A stretch of DNA of 19,633 bases from an uncultured Oscillibacter sp. (GTDB lineage Bacteria; Bacillota; Clostridia; Oscillospirales; Oscillospiraceae): positions 1-19,633 of the forward strand of contig CAJUQQ010000037.1 in assembly GCA_910588175.1 (NCBI GenBank). Reading direction: 5' to 3'. Numbering within the stretch: position 1 is the stretch's first letter; every line of letters begins with the position of its first letter. The notes beneath the pieces were generated by a model. It was not told the origin of the DNA. It searched no databases and saw only the letters and a program-made list of their open reading frames with translations. This document shows, in pieces, positions 13,751 through 19,633 of this stretch. Both the position numbers and the translations under genes were made by a program.

Positions 13751-15817
13751 ATGCGAACCAAAAAGAAGATTTCCGTCATTGCCCTGGACCCCAGGGCGGG
13801 GGAGTCCTACCGCTCCGATATCATGAAGCTGTTCGCGGAGGAGGCGGAGGTCTCCGTTTTCTCGGTACTGGACGGCAGTGCCGCCGGAGTGCTGGACCGG
13901 GCGGATTTGTTCGTGGCTTCTACCGACGCCTACGGCTCCCCGGAGGAGCTGATGCGCCACATCCCCATCGACAGCCAGACGATGGCGGTGGAGGTGTCCT
14001 TCCGTTGGAGCGAGCTCCGGAAGCTCAAGGAGCTTCCGGCGGGCAGCCGGGTGCTGTTTGTCAACATGACCCAGACCATGGCCCGGGAGGCCATCGCGCA
14101 GCTGGAGCAGTTCGGCGTCACCCATATCCATTGGATTCCCTTCTATCCCGGCGCGCCGGAGGTCCCGGATGTCCGCGTTGCCGTGACGCCGGATGAGCTC
14201 CGCTATGTCCCCCCGGGGATGGAGACCGTCATCGACCTGGGCCAGCGGGTGTGTACCTCCGGCATGATGATTGAAATTGCGCTCCGCTTGGGGCTGGAGT
14301 CCCTGCTGGAGGGGCCCGCCTTTCAGCGGTACGCCCAAGAGGTGGCCACCAGCAACTACAGCTTTGACCGGATGTTTGCCCGCTCCATCCGCCTGGAGAG
14401 CCAGTTCCATATTTTAATGGAGAGCCTGGAGGACGGCGTGGTGGGCGTCAATGAGCGGGGGGAGATCTTCGCCTGCAACTGCCACGCCGAGGAGATGACC
14501 CTGGTCAGCGCCTCTTTGATTCAAGGCCGGCGGTGCGAGGAGGTTTTCCCCTATATCCCCTTTGTCCAATGCCTGCAAAGCCGGCAGACCCTACCCGCTA
14601 AGGCGGTGAAGGTGAGCGGCGTGAACCTCAGCGTGGAGGTGGTGCCGGTCATCCGGCAGAACGCCTGCATCGGGGCGTTCGCCCTGCTCCAGCGGTTCAA
14701 CGACGTGGAGGCCCGGCAGAACGAGCTGCGGAGCCAGCTTTTCCACAAGGGGCACTACGCCAAGTACAGCTTCGCCGATGTCATCGGCCGGTCGGAGGCG
14801 ATCCGCAGGACGAAAGAAACCCTGGGGCGCATGGCGCTCAGTGAGAGCCCGGTTCTGCTGATCGGGGAGACAGGCACCGGCAAAGAGCTGTTCGCCCACG
14901 CCGTCCATCAGGCCAGCCGCCGGGCGGAGGGCCCCTTTGTGGCCATCAACGTGGCGGCGTTTCCAGAGAACCTGTTGGAAAGCGAGCTGTTCGGCTATGA
15001 GGAAGGGGCCTTTACCGGGGCGAAAAAGGGCGGCCGGCCCGGCCTCTTCGAGCTGGCCCACAAGGGGACGCTCTTTTTGGATGAGGTGGAGGGTATGAGC
15101 CCAGCCCTCCAGATCAAGCTCCTCCGGGCTCTCCAGGAGCGGGAAGTGATGCGGGTGGGCGGAAACCGGATTATCCACGTGGATGTCCGGGTTGTGGCCG
15201 CCACCAACGAGGCTCTGGAGCAAAAGGTCCGGGAGGGCAGCTTCCGCCGGGATCTGTACTACCGCCTCAGCACGCTGCCGGTGCTCATTCCGCCCCTGAC
15301 GGAGCGGGGGGACGACATGTTTCTGCTGACAGACCACTTCCGCCGGGAGCTGGGAGGAACCTTCCGCCTGTCGGAGCCGGTGAAGGACTTTTTCCGCCGC
15401 CACGCCTGGCCGGGAAACATCCGGGAGCTGCGAAACGCGGTGGAGTATTTCATCTATACCGGCCATGAGGACATCGGCATGGAGGACCTGCCTCCCACGC
15501 TGTTCCTCTCCGAGGGTCCAGCCCTCCGCCCCGCTGCCCCACCGGTCCCGGCGGAGCCCTCCGGTTCCTTTCAGTTTGTGCTCTCCCGGCTTTACGCCGC
15601 CTCCGAGGCCGGGACGCCCATGGGCCGGGAGACTTTGCTTCGGGAGGCCCGGGAGGCCAGGGTACCGCTCTCTCAGCGGGAGGTGCGGGACATTTTGGCG
15701 GACATGGCGGCCCAGGGATTGGCCCGGGTCAGCCGGGGCAGGGGAGGCAGCCAGCTGACGCCCAAAGGCCGGGCTCTCTGGGAAAACGGTAAAAGAACGA
15801 ATAGATTGACCAATTAA
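13751..15817 (+). CDS. Sigma-54-dependent enhancer-binding activator (CdsR-like)
   Basis: A 688-residue activator that would use ATP to open -24/-12 promoters. Residues 1-200 form an alpha/beta sensory domain I cannot name. A PAS-like domain (about 217-315) contains CNC (242-244) and further cysteines at 262, 274 and 306. The AAA+ domain (about 340-575) has Walker A GETGTGKE (372-379), the sigma-54 loop GAFTGA (419-424), and GTLFLDEV (439-446). The C-terminus (about 598-680) looks like a winged helix (REVRDILADMAAQGLARV, then GGSQLTPKGRAL) and not the usual Fis-type helix-turn-helix. The start is set by AAGGAGG (13739-13745). Flanking genes with sigma-54 promoters and cysteine-related products make it the likely regulator of cysteine breakdown, as CdsR is for cdsB in C. 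difficile. This assignment rests on context. Confidence 0.9.
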   Translation: MRTKKKISVIALDPRAGESYRSDIMKLFAEEAEVSVFSVLDGSAAGVLDRADLFVASTDAYGSPEELMRHIPIDSQTMAVEVSFRWSELRKLKELPAGSRVLFVNMTQTMAREAIAQLEQFGVTHIHWIPFYPGAPEVPDVRVAVTPDELRYVPPGMETVIDLGQRVCTSGMMIEIALRLGLESLLEGPAFQRYAQEVATSNYSFDRMFARSIRLESQFHILMESLEDGVVGVNERGEIFACNCHAEEMTLVSASLIQGRRCEEVFPYIPFVQCLQSRQTLPAKAVKVSGVNLSVEVVPVIRQNACIGAFALLQRFNDVEARQNELRSQLFHKGHYAKYSFADVIGRSEAIRRTKETLGRMALSESPVLLIGETGTGKELFAHAVHQASRRAEGPFVAINVAAFPENLLESELFGYEEGAFTGAKKGGRPGLFELAHKGTLFLDEVEGMSPALQIKLLRALQEREVMRVGGNRIIHVDVRVVAATNEALEQKVREGSFRRDLYYRLSTLPVLIPPLTERGDDMFLLTDHFRRELGGTFRLSEPVKDFFRRHAWPGNIRELRNAVEYFIYTGHEDIGMEDLPPTLFLSEGPALRPAAPPVPAEPSGSFQFVLSRLYAASEAGTPMGRETLLREAREARVPLSQREVRDILADMAAQGLARVSRGRGGSQLTPKGRALWENGKRTNRLTN

Positions 15818-15838
15818 ACGGATTTAACCAATTAAATG
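15806..15838 (+). repeat. Two direct repeats, candidate enhancer sites for the C-S lyase operon
   Basis: TTGACCAATTAAACG (15806-15820) and TTAACCAATTAAATG (15824-15838) match at 13 of 15 positions on an 18-base period. They overlap the stop codon of the activator gene and lie about 175-205 bases upstream of the predicted sigma-54 start of the next operon. The same 12-bp core is found inverted upstream of the desulfidase gene. Confidence 0.6.
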
Positions 15839-15876
15839 CCGCTGGCGGCGGGACGCGAGTGCCGATGGAATCCTCG

Positions 15877-15928
15877 AACCTCCGGGATGGGCTTTGGCGA
15901 TTTGTCAAAATCCGTCCCGGAGGTTTTG
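15877..15928 (+). terminator. Terminator of the activator gene
   Basis: AACCTCCGGGA (15877-15887) pairs perfectly with TCCCGGAGGTT (15915-15925), then TTTG follows. The 27-nt loop can form a small inner hairpin, GATTT/AAATC. It separates the activator transcript from the sigma-54 promoter downstream, so the next operon is independently controlled. Confidence 0.65.
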
Positions 15929-15984
15929 TGCGTCTCGCTGATTGTCTGCGATTTTTTTGGCGAATGAGAGCGCTGCCCCTTGTT

Positions 15985-16000
15985 TGGCATGGTTTTTGCT
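15985..16000 (+). promoter_or_regulatory. Sigma-54 (-24/-12) promoter of the C-S lyase operon
   Basis: TGGCATGGTTTTTGCT matches the TGGCACG-N4-TTGCW consensus at all but one defined base, with GG (15986-15987) and GC (15998-15999) separated by 10 bases. Transcription would begin near 16011, 44 nt before the start codon at 16055, almost the same leader length as at the desulfidase gene. Confidence 0.88.
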
Positions 16001-16054
16001 TTAATAATTTGCCAAACGCCGCGCACAACTCATTCTGAGAAAGGAAGCGAACGT

Positions 16055-17224
16055 ATGCGATATGATTTTGACCAAGTAGTGGACCGGTCCGGGAATCTCT
16101 CCGCCAAGTACGACGAGCGGGTCAAGAAGTTTGGAACGGACGACGTAATCCCCCTGTGGATCGCGGACATGGACTTCAAGACCGCTCAGCCCATCATCGA
16201 CGCGCTTAAGCGGCGGGCGGAGGAGGGCATCTGGGGCTACACCGCCCGGCCCGCCAGCTATTTCGAGGTCATCCGGGACTGGCAGAGCCGCCGGAACGGC
16301 TGGGCGCCGGACACGGAGCTCATGAGCTTCTGCCTGGGAGTGGTCCAGACGCTCAGCGCTTGTGTGCAGCTTTACACCCCCCAGGGCGGCAGCGTCCTGA
16401 TTCAGACGCCGGTATACGGCGAGTTCTATGACATGGCGGAGTTTGCCGGGCGGCGGGTCATAGAAAACCGGATGGCAGAACGGGACGGGAAGTGGACGGT
16501 GGACTGGGCGGACTTCGAGGAGAAGCTCCAGTCCGCGGACCTGTTCCTGCTGTGCAGCCCCCACAATCCCCTGGGCATGGTCTGGACGGAGGAGGAGCTC
16601 CGCCGGATGATGGAGCTGTGCCTGAAGCACCGCGTCCTGGTGGTCAGCGACGAGATTCACTCCGACCTGATTTTCCATGGGAAGAAGCACATCCCCACCG
16701 CCTCGCTGTCCCCGGAAATTGCCGCCAACGTGGTCACCGGCATCTCCGGCACCAAGACCTTCAACCTGGCGGGCCTCCAGGCCAGCGCCGTTGTGTTCCC
16801 CAACCGGCACATGAAGGAGACCTTCGACCGGTTCTGGGTCAACATGGACATCCACCGGAACAACGCCTTTTCCGTCACCGCCATGGAGACGGCCTTCCGG
16901 GAGGGGGAGGAGTGGCTGGATCAGCTGTTGCCGTATCTTTCGGAGAACTTCGACTTTGTGGTGAACTACTGTGCGCGGCACATTCCCAAAATCAAGACCT
17001 ACGCCCCCGACGCCACCTACCTCATGTGGCTGGACTGCCGGGAGCTGGGCCTGAGCAATCAGGAGCTCCACGACTTTATGATCCAAAAGGCACGGCTGGG
17101 CCTGAACGACGGCTGTGCCTTCGGCCGGAGCCTGAACGGCTTCATGCGGCTCAACGCCGCCTGCCCCCGAAGCGTGCTGGAGCGGGCCCTCCACCAGCTG
17201 GAGGCCGCCGTCAACATCCTGTAA
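16055..17224 (+). CDS. MalY/PatB-type C-S lyase (cystathionine/cysteine-conjugate beta-lyase)
   Basis: A PLP enzyme that cleaves carbon-sulfur bonds of cystathionine, cystine or cysteine conjugates to give a thiol or sulfide, pyruvate and ammonia. The 389 residues are the normal MalY/PatB length. Typical features are IPLWIADMDF (32-41), GIWGYT (58-63), TPVYGEFY (118-125), CSPHNPLGMVW (167-177), VVSDEIHSDL (196-205) with Asp199, and SGTKTFNLAGLQAS with the Schiff-base Lys234. The start at 16055 follows GAGAAAGGAAG; an in-frame ATG at 15980 lies upstream of the predicted transcription start and is rejected. The gene is first in an operon with a symporter fragment and a glutaredoxin-like gene, under a sigma-54 promoter. 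Aminotransferase activity is an alternative, but the MalY-type motifs favour lyase. Confidence 0.88.
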   Translation: MRYDFDQVVDRSGNLSAKYDERVKKFGTDDVIPLWIADMDFKTAQPIIDALKRRAEEGIWGYTARPASYFEVIRDWQSRRNGWAPDTELMSFCLGVVQTLSACVQLYTPQGGSVLIQTPVYGEFYDMAEFAGRRVIENRMAERDGKWTVDWADFEEKLQSADLFLLCSPHNPLGMVWTEEELRRMMELCLKHRVLVVSDEIHSDLIFHGKKHIPTASLSPEIAANVVTGISGTKTFNLAGLQASAVVFPNRHMKETFDRFWVNMDIHRNNAFSVTAMETAFREGEEWLDQLLPYLSENFDFVVNYCARHIPKIKTYAPDATYLMWLDCRELGLSNQELHDFMIQKARLGLNDGCAFGRSLNGFMRLNAACPRSVLERALHQLEAAVNIL

Positions 17225-17288
17225 TCCCCCTCCTCCGGCGGAGGTATCAAAGAGAGACACCAAAGAAACGAGAAATGGAGATGTTATC

Positions 17289-17750
17289 ATGGCTACGCAG
17301 ACTGGAAAGCAATCCCTTTGGCAGCAGTATAAGACCCCCATCGGCGTGCCCAAGGATGTCAGCGATCTGGTGCTGCCCATGGGCTGCACCATGCACATGG
17401 ACGGTTCCGTCCTCAGCTCCATTGTGAAAATCGCCTTCCTGTTCGGCATTTTTGACATGCCCTTCACCGGCGCGGGCACCTACGCCATGGCCATCGCCGT
17501 GGCCATCCTCAGCGCCTTTGTCCTCTCCGGCGCCCCCGGCGGCGGATTGGTGGGGGAAATGCTGATCGTCAGCATGTTCGGCTTCCCCGCCGAGGCGTTT
17601 CCCCTCATCGCCACCCTGGGCTTCCTGTTTGACCCCGCCGCCACCTGCCTCAACGCCGCCGGGGACACCATCGCCTCTATGATGGTCACCCGCCTGGTGG
17701 AGGGCAAAAATTGGCTGGAGAAGAAGACGGCCCCCAGCGGGCGGAACTGA
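17289..17750 (+). CDS. Dicarboxylate/amino-acid:cation symporter (DAACS), shortened, probable internal deletion
   Basis: A 153-residue protein with the C-terminal core of the DAACS (GltP/TcyP-like) family. LPMGCTMHMDGSVL corresponds to TM7 and its NMDGT-like motif. SGAPGGGLVGEM corresponds to hairpin HP2. FDPAATCLNAAGDTIA corresponds to TM8, and EGKNWL is the usual tail. Full-length members are about 390-430 residues. The first 18 residues (ending LWQQYKTPI) look like the true N-terminus just before TM1, then jump directly to GVPKDVSDLVLP, which normally precedes TM7. About 250 residues (TM1-TM6 and HP1) therefore seem to be missing in frame, with the join near 17340-17345. The start has GGAG (17277-17280) and a normal gap. 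Position after a C-S lyase gene suggests the intact form imported cystine, cysteine or a related amino acid. As read here, it is unlikely to transport. Confidence 0.75.
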   Translation: MATQTGKQSLWQQYKTPIGVPKDVSDLVLPMGCTMHMDGSVLSSIVKIAFLFGIFDMPFTGAGTYAMAIAVAILSAFVLSGAPGGGLVGEMLIVSMFGFPAEAFPLIATLGFLFDPAATCLNAAGDTIASMMVTRLVEGKNWLEKKTAPSGRN

Positions 17751-17804
17751 CCGCCCCGCATATTCATTTATCAGAATCATCATATTGAAAAGGAGATATT
17801 TACC

Positions 17805-18056
17805 ATGAAAGTGACTGTGATCGGAAGCCACCTGTGCCCGGATACCCTGTACGCCCTGAACCGCCTCAGCGAGGCGAAGGCGGAGATCGACTTCAAGAAT
17901 CTCTCCGCCAGCCTGCCCGACCTGAAGGTCTATCTGTCCCTGCGGCAGGACAGCCCCGCCTATGCCGATATCCGGGAGAACGGCGGCATCGGCATCCCCT
18001 GCTTTGTTCTGGAGGATGGGACCGCCACCCGGGACCTGGACGCGGTGCTGAAATAA
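17805..18056 (+). CDS. Small glutaredoxin-like (thioredoxin-fold) protein
   Basis: An 83-residue protein with a compact thioredoxin/glutaredoxin pattern: beta strand MKVTVIGSH, then LCPDTLYALNRL with a single N-terminal active-site cysteine (CPDT, Cys11), and the cis-Pro region GGIGIPCFVLEDG (69 onward). A second cysteine follows the conserved Pro. AAAAGGAGA lies 9-10 bases upstream of the start. It is the third gene of the C-S lyase operon, 54 bases after the symporter gene. A role in handling thiols or disulfides made during cyst(e)ine breakdown fits the context but is not shown. The monothiol CPDT in place of CPYC means it may use a glutathione-like or bacillithiol-like mechanism, or bind rather than reduce. 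Confidence 0.8.
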   Translation: MKVTVIGSHLCPDTLYALNRLSEAKAEIDFKNLSASLPDLKVYLSLRQDSPAYADIRENGGIGIPCFVLEDGTATRDLDAVLK

Positions 18057-18071
18057 GCCCCGGAAACGCAA

Positions 18072-18112
18072 AGAGCCCCGCCTTTCGAGAAGCTCTCGAA
18101 AGGCGGGGCTCT
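18072..18112. terminator. Long perfect hairpin terminator between convergent operons
   Basis: A perfect 19-bp stem (18072-18090 with 18094-18112) and a 3-nt loop lie between the glutaredoxin-like gene (plus) and the ABC permease gene (minus). The T-tract is poor on the plus strand (GCCGTG) and moderate on the minus strand (TTGCGTTT after the stem). The position between converging stops supports a bidirectional role. Confidence 0.75.
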
Positions 18113-18131
18113 GCCGTGTCCATTGCAGCCG

Positions 18132-19127
18132 TTACCGGTCTTCCCGGAAGTAGGCCAGCCCCAGGCTGGCGGGGGGCTGCTTCTCCTTGTTGTTGCGCAT
18201 GCTGGAGACAATCAGCACAATGACCGTCACCACGTAGGGGAGGATTTTATAGAGCTGGGTGGGGACAAAGGGCAGCACCAGCCGCAGGTACAAGATCATC
18301 AGCGCGCCGAAGAGCACCGAGCCCCAGATGGCGGCCAGGGGACGCCACATGCAGAAGATGACCAGGGCCACCGCCAGCCAGCCTACGCCGCTGAGACCCT
18401 CGTGATTCCAGACGCACCCGGCAATGGTCATGATATACACCATGCCGCCCACGGCGGAGATGCCGCCGCCGATCACTGTGGCCAGGTACTTGAAGCGTCC
18501 CACGGGGATGCCCGCCGCGTCCGCCGTGGCGGGAGACTCGCCCACAGAGCGGAGGTACAGCCCCGCCCGGGTGCGGTTCAGGAAGAGGAACATGCCGGCG
18601 GCCAAAATCAGCCCCAGGTAGAAGAATACACTGTTGCCGAAGAGCACGCCGCCGACCACGGGGATTTTTTGGAGGGCCGCCGGGAAGGGGGAGTTTTGGA
18701 AGAAGCCTTTCAGCGTGTTGCCGATGGCAATATAGCCGTTCTCCCGAACCCGCATGTACTCGCCGATGAACTGGCCCACGCCGGTGCCGAAGATGGACAG
18801 GGCCAGGCCGGTGACGTTCTGGTTGGCCCGAAGGGTGATGGTGAGGAAGCTGAAAATCAGGGAGGCCAGCGCCCCCGCCAGGAAGGCGCAGAGAATTCCC
18901 ACGCCCACGGCGATCATTCCATTAGCCCCAGCTCCCGCCGCCTTTTCGTAGTAGAACACGCCGCCCAGGCCCAGGGCGCCGCCCATGAACATAATGCCCT
19001 CTACGCCCAGGTTCAGGTTGCCGGATTTCTCCGTCAGAATTTCCCCCAGGGTGCCGAAAAGAAGGGGAGTGCCGTAGGTGACGGCGGCAATGATAAGGGC
19101 CAGGAACAAGCTCAGGAAGTTACTCAT
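18132..19127 (-). CDS. ABC transporter permease, BMP/nucleoside type (NupQ/YufQ-like)
   Basis: A 331-residue inner-membrane permease with about eight to ten hydrophobic segments. The N-terminus YGTPLLFGTLGEILTEKSGNLNLGVEGIMFMGG is the hallmark of the second permease of BmpA-dependent importers (branched-chain/ribose-type permease superfamily). The loop TRAGLYLRSVGESPATADAAG is the coupling region that contacts the ATPase. These systems import nucleosides or related compounds. The start has AAGGAGG about 6 bases upstream and overlaps the end of the preceding permease gene by 8 bases, which indicates coupling. ATPase and BmpA-type binding-protein genes are expected further upstream on the minus strand, outside the window. 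Confidence 0.9.
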   Translation of the reverse strand: MSNFLSLFLALIIAAVTYGTPLLFGTLGEILTEKSGNLNLGVEGIMFMGGALGLGGVFYYEKAAGAGANGMIAVGVGILCAFLAGALASLIFSFLTITLRANQNVTGLALSIFGTGVGQFIGEYMRVRENGYIAIGNTLKGFFQNSPFPAALQKIPVVGGVLFGNSVFFYLGLILAAGMFLFLNRTRAGLYLRSVGESPATADAAGIPVGRFKYLATVIGGGISAVGGMVYIMTIAGCVWNHEGLSGVGWLAVALVIFCMWRPLAAIWGSVLFGALMILYLRLVLPFVPTQLYKILPYVVTVIVLIVSSMRNNKEKQPPASLGLAYFREDR

Positions 19128-19633
19128 GCCGCGCCTCCTTTCTCCCCGCGCCGCGGAAAATCAGCTTGTAGTTGATAAAGAACTCACAGCCCAGCATGCA
19201 GAACAGTAATATGCCGGTGATGATGTCGGAGATGGAGGTGGGCACCGCCATACGGGTCTGGAGGGTTTCCGCGCCCTTGCTCAGCACCGCCAGCAGGCCG
19301 GAGATACCCACCATGGCAAAGGCGTTCAGCTGGCTGAGCCAGGCCACGGTGATGGAGGTGAAGCCCACGCCTCCGGCCACGCCGTCGTACAAGGTGTTGT
19401 TGGCCCCGGAGGCCACAATGAACCCGACAATTCCGCTGATGGCTCCGGAGAGGAACATGGTCCGCATCATCACCCGGCCCACGTTCATCCCGGCGTACCG
19501 GGCGGTGTTGATGCTGTCTCCTATGACGGCGATTTCGTATCCGTGTTTTGTATGGTTCATGTAGACGTGCATGAAGACTACCAGAACCAGCACGATGATC
19601 CAGCCGCAGTGGACCCCCAGCACCCGGGGGAGG
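19120..19633 (-). CDS. ABC transporter permease, BMP/nucleoside type (NupP/YufP-like), partial
   Basis: The C-terminal 171 or so residues of the first permease of the same importer; the frame stays open to the right edge, so the start lies outside the window. Visible are the coupling loop HTKHGYEIAVIGDSINTARYAGMNV and several membrane segments (GAISGIVGFIVASGA, GFTSITVAWL, GISGLLAVL, IITGILLFCMLGCEFFINYKL). Members of this family are about 350-380 residues. A GTG at 19621-19623 could be read as a start, but it is internal. The stop overlaps the next permease gene by 8 bases. Confidence 0.88.
   Translation of the reverse strand, partial: LPRVLGVHCGWIIVLVLVVFMHVYMNHTKHGYEIAVIGDSINTARYAGMNVGRVMMRTMFLSGAISGIVGFIVASGANNTLYDGVAGGVGFTSITVAWLSQLNAFAMVGISGLLAVLSKGAETLQTRMAVPTSISDIITGILLFCMLGCEFFINYKLIFRGAGRKEARHE

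Noticed and set aside
17232..17244. Small hairpin CCTCC-GGC-GGAGG between the C-S lyase and symporter genes
   Set aside because: Only 5 bp with no T-tract; too weak to call a terminator, though it could slightly affect translation.
1..19633. CRISPR array, tRNA, rRNA, insertion sequence or phage attachment site
   Set aside because: No regularly spaced repeats, no cloverleaf or rRNA-like segment and no transposase or integrase reading frame were recognised.

Overview
The window looks like chromosomal DNA of a high-GC anaerobic Firmicute, most likely an Oscillospiraceae-type gut clostridium (Oscillibacter, Flavonifractor or Lawsonibacter-like). This is inferred from gene content: amino-acid fermentation enzymes, an iron-sulfur cysteine desulfidase, sigma-54 control, a ThyX-type thymidylate synthase, and AGGAGG-type ribosome sites in GC-rich DNA. 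No rRNA, tRNA, CRISPR array, insertion sequence or phage gene was seen.

Region 1 (1-5461): after the last 19 codons of an unidentified plus-strand gene and a hairpin-rich spacer, a minus-strand operon reads iorA - iorB - CoA-transferase - gdhA - aminotransferase. Together these would transaminate amino acids, recycle 2-oxoglutarate/glutamate, oxidatively decarboxylate aryl (or similar) 2-oxo acids to acyl-CoA, and release the acid by CoA transfer. The operon looks damaged. iorA keeps only its C-terminal third, one expected Fe-S cysteine codon of iorA is TAC (Tyr), and the CoA-transferase has a single in-frame TAG four codons after its predicted catalytic Glu. gdhA, iorB and the aminotransferase look intact.

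Region 2 (5459-6652): a GPH-type sugar:cation symporter on the plus strand also lacks its N-terminus. It meets iorA head to head at one breakpoint near 5453-5466, so both genes are decapitated by the same rearrangement (or assembly join).

Region 3 (6667-12254): a two-domain ThyX protein on the minus strand, a divergent SUV3-like RNA helicase with a C-terminal zinc ribbon and a good sigma-A-type promoter, then a methyl-accepting chemotaxis protein on the minus strand with its own near-consensus promoter.

Region 4 (12298-18112) is the most interesting part. An L-cysteine desulfidase gene (minus) is divergent from a sigma-54 enhancer-binding activator (plus). The activator is followed by a MalY/PatB-type C-S lyase, a shortened dicarboxylate/amino-acid symporter and a small glutaredoxin-like protein. 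Both the desulfidase and the C-S lyase have a -24/-12 promoter with the correct GG-N10-GC spacing, about 45 nt upstream of each start codon. A shared 12-bp box, TTRACCARTTAA, lies upstream of each. I read this as a sigma-54 cyst(e)ine-catabolism regulon, comparable to the CdsR/CdsB arrangement known from Clostridioides difficile but with extra genes. Its symporter seems to have lost its middle by an in-frame deletion.

Region 5 (18132-19633): two overlapping minus-strand permease genes of a BMP/nucleoside-type ABC importer, the second running off the window end.
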